DNA of 64,000 bases, taken from contig NZ_LZZT01000037.1 in assembly GCF_014170305.1 (NCBI RefSeq), positions 1 through 64,000 of the forward strand, given 5' to 3'. The notes beneath the pieces are model-generated. The model was given only the letters and a program-made list of their open reading frames with translations, was not told the origin of the DNA and searched no databases. This DNA is from Achromobacter sp. UMC71 (GTDB lineage: Bacteria > Pseudomonadota > Gammaproteobacteria > Burkholderiales > Burkholderiaceae_B). The stretch's first letter is position 1. Each line of letters starts with the position of its first letter. A program made the position numbers and the translations under genes. Shown here piece by piece: positions 60,380-64,000 of this stretch.

Positions 60380-62101
60380 CGAGGGGGTGACGGTCAGCGC
60401 GCCGACCCCCAGTGTCACGAACGGGAAGAAGCGCGGCACGCCGTAGCGGTCTTCGGCCTCGATGCCGCCGTTGCGGCGGCCCTGGTCGTCGTACAGGTCG
60501 ATGGCGCGCTCATTGAATTCGGCGATGATGCGCTGGATGCGCTCGGTCCAGTCGGGGCTGCGCAGCAGCACCACGAAGTCGTCGCCGCCCACGTGGCCGA
60601 CGAAGTCGCGCAGCGGGTCGCAGTGGCGCTTGATGACGTCGGCGGTCAGCATGATCATGTCGTCGCCGCGCCAATAGCCGTAGACGTCGTTGAACGGCTT
60701 GAAGTTGTTCAGGTCGCCATAGCAGATGGTGAAGTCGGCGGCGTCGTCCAGCAGCGTGGCGATGTGTCGGCTGATGGGGATGTTGCCCGGCAGCGAGGTC
60801 AGCGGATTGGCATAGCGCGCGGCCTCGATGCGCATTTCGGTCACCGAGCGCACCAGCGTCTCGCCGGTGGCCAGGCCGTCGTAGCGGCCGTCGCGGGTGA
60901 TAATCAGGCCGTCCATCAGGTAGCGCTGATCTTCCGAGATCAGCACGTGGCTGAGTTGGTCGATGGACACGTCCAGGTCCACCAGCACCGGCTCGGCGTT
61001 CATGAAGGTCGAGCAGGCATCGCGGCCGAACAGTTCGCGGGTGTAGCGCTGGGCGTAATGCTCGGAGAAATCGCGCCGGTTGATGATGCCGACCGGGCGG
61101 TTGTCGCCGTCCACCACCGCCACCGCGTGCTGGCTCTTGTGTTCGATGAACAGGCGGTGCACGTCGTCATTGGTGTGCTTGGTCAGGAGCGCGGCGGGCG
61201 CCTCGACCCGCAGGCTGGCGGCGGTGCCGCCGGCCGAGCGTTGCGACAGCGGCGCCGGGGTACGCACTCGCAGGGAATCGCGCAACGGCGCCGTCAGCTC
61301 GGTCAGCAGCGCCTCGTCCGGGCGGCCCAGCAACCAGCCCTGGGCATAGCGGATTTCCAGGTCACGCACCACGGCCAGGTCCTCGGCGGTCTCGATGCCT
61401 TCGGCGACGATGGCGGTACCCAGGTACTGCGCCACCTTGAGAATGGCGCGCACCATGTTCTGCTTGCGGTCGTCGTGGCCGATGCCGTTGAAGAAATAGC
61501 GGTCGATCTTGACCAGGTCGGGCTGCATCTCGGACCACAGCTGCAGGTTCGAGTTGCCCACGCCGTAGTCGTCCAGCGCGATGCGCATGCCGTATTCGCG
61601 CAGGCAGGCAAAAGCGCTGCCCAGCGTGGCCATGTGTTCGGACAGGGGGTCCTGTTCGGTCAGCTCGACGATGATGTTGGACGGCGCCAGCGTGCAATCC
61701 TTGAGCAGGCGCAGCGGCATCTCGTCGCCCCACAGCGTCCAATAATGGATCAGGGCGGATCCCGACAGGTTCAGGAACAGCTTGCCCGGCGCCTCGTTCT
61801 GCGTGAAGCCCTGGGCGCCGGCGCGAAAGCTGGCCAGTTCCAATTGCGGATGCAGGCCCTGGCGCCGGGCTTCGGCGAACAGGGCGTCGGGGAAGTGCAG
61901 GGCGGTGTCGACCGGCCCGCGGATCAGGCTTTCGTGGCCGTAGATCCTGCTGTGAGAAAGGTCGATGACGGGCTGGAAGCGCGGCCGCAGCAGGCGCTCG
62001 CGCAGGATGCCGGCCAGACTGACGGACGCGGGCGCCGCGCCGCTGGGAGGGAGGGGCGCACCGGCCGCGGTCGGCCGTGGCAAAGCGTGAAGTGGGTTCA
62101 T
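60248..62101 (-). CDS. EAL-CBS-GGDEF cyclic-di-GMP protein
   Basis: Cytoplasmic protein of 617 residues in the order EAL (about 35-270), paired CBS domains (about 300-430), GGDEF (about 445-600). The EAL residues expected for phosphodiesterase activity appear kept: Glu57 in GHESLI (an ESL variant), NLSG, ELTEQDP, LDDYGVGNSN, LVKIDRYF, AEGIET and QGWLLGRP. The GGDEF site reads GGDDF (about 505-509), an E-to-D change, and the N-terminal side of that domain is short, so cyclase activity is doubtful; it may serve as a GTP or ligand sensor. The CBS pair could bind adenine nucleotides. It overlaps the convergent chemoreceptor gene by 132 bp. Confidence 0.85.
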   Translation of the reverse strand: MNPLHALPRPTAAGAPLPPSGAAPASVSLAGILRERLLRPRFQPVIDLSHSRIYGHESLIRGPVDTALHFPDALFAEARRQGLHPQLELASFRAGAQGFTQNEAPGKLFLNLSGSALIHYWTLWGDEMPLRLLKDCTLAPSNIIVELTEQDPLSEHMATLGSAFACLREYGMRIALDDYGVGNSNLQLWSEMQPDLVKIDRYFFNGIGHDDRKQNMVRAILKVAQYLGTAIVAEGIETAEDLAVVRDLEIRYAQGWLLGRPDEALLTELTAPLRDSLRVRTPAPLSQRSAGGTAASLRVEAPAALLTKHTNDDVHRLFIEHKSQHAVAVVDGDNRPVGIINRRDFSEHYAQRYTRELFGRDACSTFMNAEPVLVDLDVSIDQLSHVLISEDQRYLMDGLIITRDGRYDGLATGETLVRSVTEMRIEAARYANPLTSLPGNIPISRHIATLLDDAADFTICYGDLNNFKPFNDVYGYWRGDDMIMLTADVIKRHCDPLRDFVGHVGGDDFVVLLRSPDWTERIQRIIAEFNERAIDLYDDQGRRNGGIEAEDRYGVPRFFPFVTLGVGALTVTPSLCERIRPEDIASAAAHVKHKVKHGNLSLVTERYRGAALPQFSP

Positions 62102-62173
62102 CGCCGGGACGTTCAGATACGATCAGTGACAAGATTAGTGATATTGACCACTGAATATTTCTGTGTTGTTGCG

Positions 62174-62185
62174 GTTACACGTAAC
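62174..62185. promoter_or_regulatory. dyad GTTACACGTAAC
   Basis: Perfect 5-bp arms around AC in the divergent 126-bp gap between the EAL-CBS-GGDEF gene and rdgB. Position allows control of either gene. Short dyads arise by chance. Confidence 0.3.
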
Positions 62186-62227
62186 AGGCGGTCTTCAATG
62201 ACGACCGCGCCCTATACAATTTGCCCC

Positions 62228-62851
62228 ATGACTTCCCCCAACATTCCCGATTCCCTGCGCCGCGTCGTGCTGGCTTCCAACAATGCCGGCAAGCTGCGCG
62301 AGTTTTCCGCCTTGTTCGCACCGCTCGGCATCGAACTCGTGCCGCAGGGCGAACTGGGCGTGCCCGAGGCCGAAGAGCCGCACGTCACCTTTGTCGAAAA
62401 TGCGCTGACCAAGGCCCGCCACGCCAGCCGCCTGACGGGCTTGCCCGCGCTGGCTGACGATTCCGGCCTATGCGTGGCCGCGCTGGACGGCGCCCCGGGC
62501 GTGTATTCCGCCCGCTACGCCAAGATGCACGGCGGCGAAAAATCCGACCAGGCCAACAACGCGCTGCTGGTGTCCAAACTGGCGTCGGCCACCGACCGCA
62601 GCGCCTGGTACGTAGCGGTGCTGGCGCTGGTGCGCAGCGAAAACGACCCGCGGCCCCTGATCGGCGAAGGCCTGTGGCACGGTGAAATCATCGACCAGGC
62701 CGAAGGCGCCAACGGCTTTGGCTACGATCCGCACTTTTACTTGCCCGACCTGGGGCTGACGGCCGCGTCCCTGGACCCCGAGGAAAAGAACGCCATCAGC
62801 CACCGCGCCCGCGCCCTGCGCGAACTGCTGGGCAAGCTGAACCAGGTTTGA
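62228..62851 (+). CDS. rdgB: XTP/dITP pyrophosphatase (non-canonical purine NTPase)
   Basis: House-cleaning enzyme of 207 residues that hydrolyses dITP and XTP. The nucleotide-site motif is VLASNNAGKLREF, and LADDSGLCVAALDGAPGVYS, GFGYDPHFYLP and ISHRARALREL are the family blocks. ATG at 62228 is used; another in-frame ATG at 62198 would overlap a TATACAAT box at 62212-62219 that looks like a -10, which would put the transcript start very near 62228. It precedes hemW by 36 bp. Confidence 0.92.
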   Translation: MTSPNIPDSLRRVVLASNNAGKLREFSALFAPLGIELVPQGELGVPEAEEPHVTFVENALTKARHASRLTGLPALADDSGLCVAALDGAPGVYSARYAKMHGGEKSDQANNALLVSKLASATDRSAWYVAVLALVRSENDPRPLIGEGLWHGEIIDQAEGANGFGYDPHFYLPDLGLTAASLDPEEKNAISHRARALRELLGKLNQV

Positions 62852-62887
62852 TGACGCCGGCGCCCGCGCCGCGTCCAGGAACACCGC

Positions 62888-64000
62888 ATGTCCATCACCA
62901 TACCCATCCGCTCTGAAATGGGCGCGGCTCGTCCGCGTCTGGTCACCCCCGCTGGCGCCACGCTGACCAGCCTGCCGCCGCTGTCGGTGTACGTGCACGT
63001 GCCCTGGTGTGTGCGCAAGTGCCCGTATTGCGACTTCAATTCGCACCAGGCCCCTGGCGAAATCCCCGAACGCGCCTATCTGGATGCGCTGCGCAGCGAC
63101 CTGGAGCAAGCCTTGCCGTCCATCTGGGGCCGCCAGGTGGTGTCGGTCTTTATTGGCGGCGGCACGCCCAGCCTGCTATCGGCCGCCGGCCTGGACGAGC
63201 TGCTGGCCATGCTGCGCGCCTGTCTGAACCTGTGGCCCGACGCCGAAATCACCATGGAAGCCAACCCCGGCACGGCCGAGGCAGGCCGCTTCCGTGACTA
63301 CGCGGCCAGCGGCGTGACCCGGTTTTCACTGGGCATCCAGAGTTTCGACGACGCCCAGCTGAAGAAGCTGGGCCGCATCCATGATTCGGCCCAGGCCCGA
63401 GCCGCGATCGACATGGCCCAGCGCGCCGCGCCCCGCGTCAACCTGGACATGATGTTCGCCCTGCCGGGGCAGACGCTGCAGGCCTGTGTGGCCGATCTGC
63501 GCCAGGCCATCGGTTTTGGCACGGAGCACCTGTCGCTCTATCACCTGACGATGGAGCCCAATACGGTGTTCGCCAAGTTCCCGCCCGAGGACCTGCCGGA
63601 CGACGACACCAGCGCCGCCATGCAGGATGCGGTCGAGGCCGAACTGGCCGGCGCCGGCCTGGCTCGCTACGAGGTGTCGGCGTACGCCCGTCCCGGCGCG
63701 CGCAGCCGCCACAATATGAACTATTGGGAATTCGGCGATTACCTGGGCCTGGGCCCGGGCGCGCACGGCAAGCTGTCGTTTCATGACCGCATCGTGCGCG
63801 AGGCACGGCTGCGCAACCCCGATTCCTGGATGCAGGCCGCCACCGCCCGCGACGGCAGCCACCTGTCGGAAAACCGCCAGGTGGGCCCGGATGAATTGCC
63901 CTTCGAGTTCATGCTGAACGCCCTGCGCCTGAAGGATGGGGTGGCCAGCACGATGTTCAGCGAGCGCACCGGCCTGTCACTGGCCGCCATTGCGCACCAA
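62888..64000 (+). CDS. hemW: HemW-type radical SAM haem chaperone (3' end outside window)
   Basis: First 371 codons only; the gene runs off the right edge. The radical SAM cluster motif is PWCVRKCPYCDF (Cys41, Cys45, Cys48), with the CxF ending that separates HemW from the CxC of HemN. Further blocks are FIGGGTPSLLS, TMEANPGT, RFSLGIQSFDDAQLKKLGR and NLDMMFALPGQT. HemW is thought to insert haem into respiratory proteins. Co-transcribed with rdgB. Confidence 0.92.
   Translation, partial: MSITIPIRSEMGAARPRLVTPAGATLTSLPPLSVYVHVPWCVRKCPYCDFNSHQAPGEIPERAYLDALRSDLEQALPSIWGRQVVSVFIGGGTPSLLSAAGLDELLAMLRACLNLWPDAEITMEANPGTAEAGRFRDYAASGVTRFSLGIQSFDDAQLKKLGRIHDSAQARAAIDMAQRAAPRVNLDMMFALPGQTLQACVADLRQAIGFGTEHLSLYHLTMEPNTVFAKFPPEDLPDDDTSAAMQDAVEAELAGAGLARYEVSAYARPGARSRHNMNYWEFGDYLGLGPGAHGKLSFHDRIVREARLRNPDSWMQAATARDGSHLSENRQVGPDELPFEFMLNALRLKDGVASTMFSERTGLSLAAIAHQ

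Noticed and set aside
60593..62227. Long in-frame N-terminal extension upstream of rdgB
   Set aside because: It runs antisense through the EAL-CBS-GGDEF gene and has no recognisable domain; RdgB is complete from 62228.
1..64000. CRISPR array, tRNA, rRNA, prophage, insertion sequence or integrase
   Set aside because: None was seen on reading; the only multi-copy element is the 88-bp intergenic repeat pair.

Overview
The window is GC-rich chromosomal DNA from a betaproteobacterium, most likely family Alcaligenaceae and probably an Achromobacter-like species (inference). The signs are the gmk-rpoZ-spoT and yicC/rph ... rdgB-hemW housekeeping blocks, a porin of the betaproteobacterial type, and a very large share of genes for TRAP and ABC uptake systems with their LysR-type regulators. 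I saw no tRNA, rRNA, CRISPR array, insertion sequence, integrase or prophage gene. The last gene (hemW) runs off the right edge.

Layout. 1-3.5 kb: ppiD, then tesA and ybbA, which diverge from overlapping start codons. 3.6-7.3 kb: a ferric-iron/phosphonate-type ABC importer on the minus strand, with a divergent LysR regulator followed by serB. 9.3-12 kb: a small exported protein, fabV and a DMT-family exporter. 12-20.5 kb: the most coherent accessory module, made of two closely related LysR regulators, a complete TRAP transporter, a DUF2848 protein, an amidase and a DUF1445 (YcsI-type) protein. The TRAP operon and the DUF1445 gene carry near-identical promoter/operator sequences, so they look like one regulon. 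20.7-26.5 kb: a full livKHMGF branched-chain/amide ABC importer and a convergent porin. 26.8-29.6 kb: a second TRAP transporter. 29.9-40.4 kb: nudC, a winged-helix regulator, a single-chain 5-oxoprolinase, a C45 autoproteolytic hydrolase, a glnHPQ-type importer, and an isochorismatase-family hydrolase divergent from a GlxA-type regulator.

40.5-43.7 kb holds spoT, rpoZ and gmk. 43.8-45.5 kb holds two overlapping cytochrome c genes that I read as tsdB-tsdA (thiosulfate to tetrathionate). 45.7-47.3 kb: an SDR oxidoreductase, a tandem 90-bp intergenic repeat and an NlpC/P60 hydrolase. 47.7-50.3 kb: a ZnuD-like TonB receptor behind a DUF2946 gene, probably a zinc-uptake operon. 50.5-53.8 kb: amn (AMP nucleosidase) and lysP. 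53.9-64 kb: yicC and rph, then about 6.4 kb of accessory genes (MmgE/PrpD, acyl-CoA dehydrogenase, a chemoreceptor and an EAL-CBS-GGDEF protein), then rdgB and hemW.

Taken together the accessory genes point to scavenging of carboxylates, amides and amino-acid derivatives. The lead candidate for an undescribed system is the 12.1-20.5 kb TRAP/amidase/DUF2848/DUF1445 regulon; its substrate cannot be read from sequence, but a cyclic or linear amide that yields a carboxylate fits the gene content. Intrinsic terminators, intercistronic hairpins after binding-protein genes, and several inverted repeats that look like operators are listed below.
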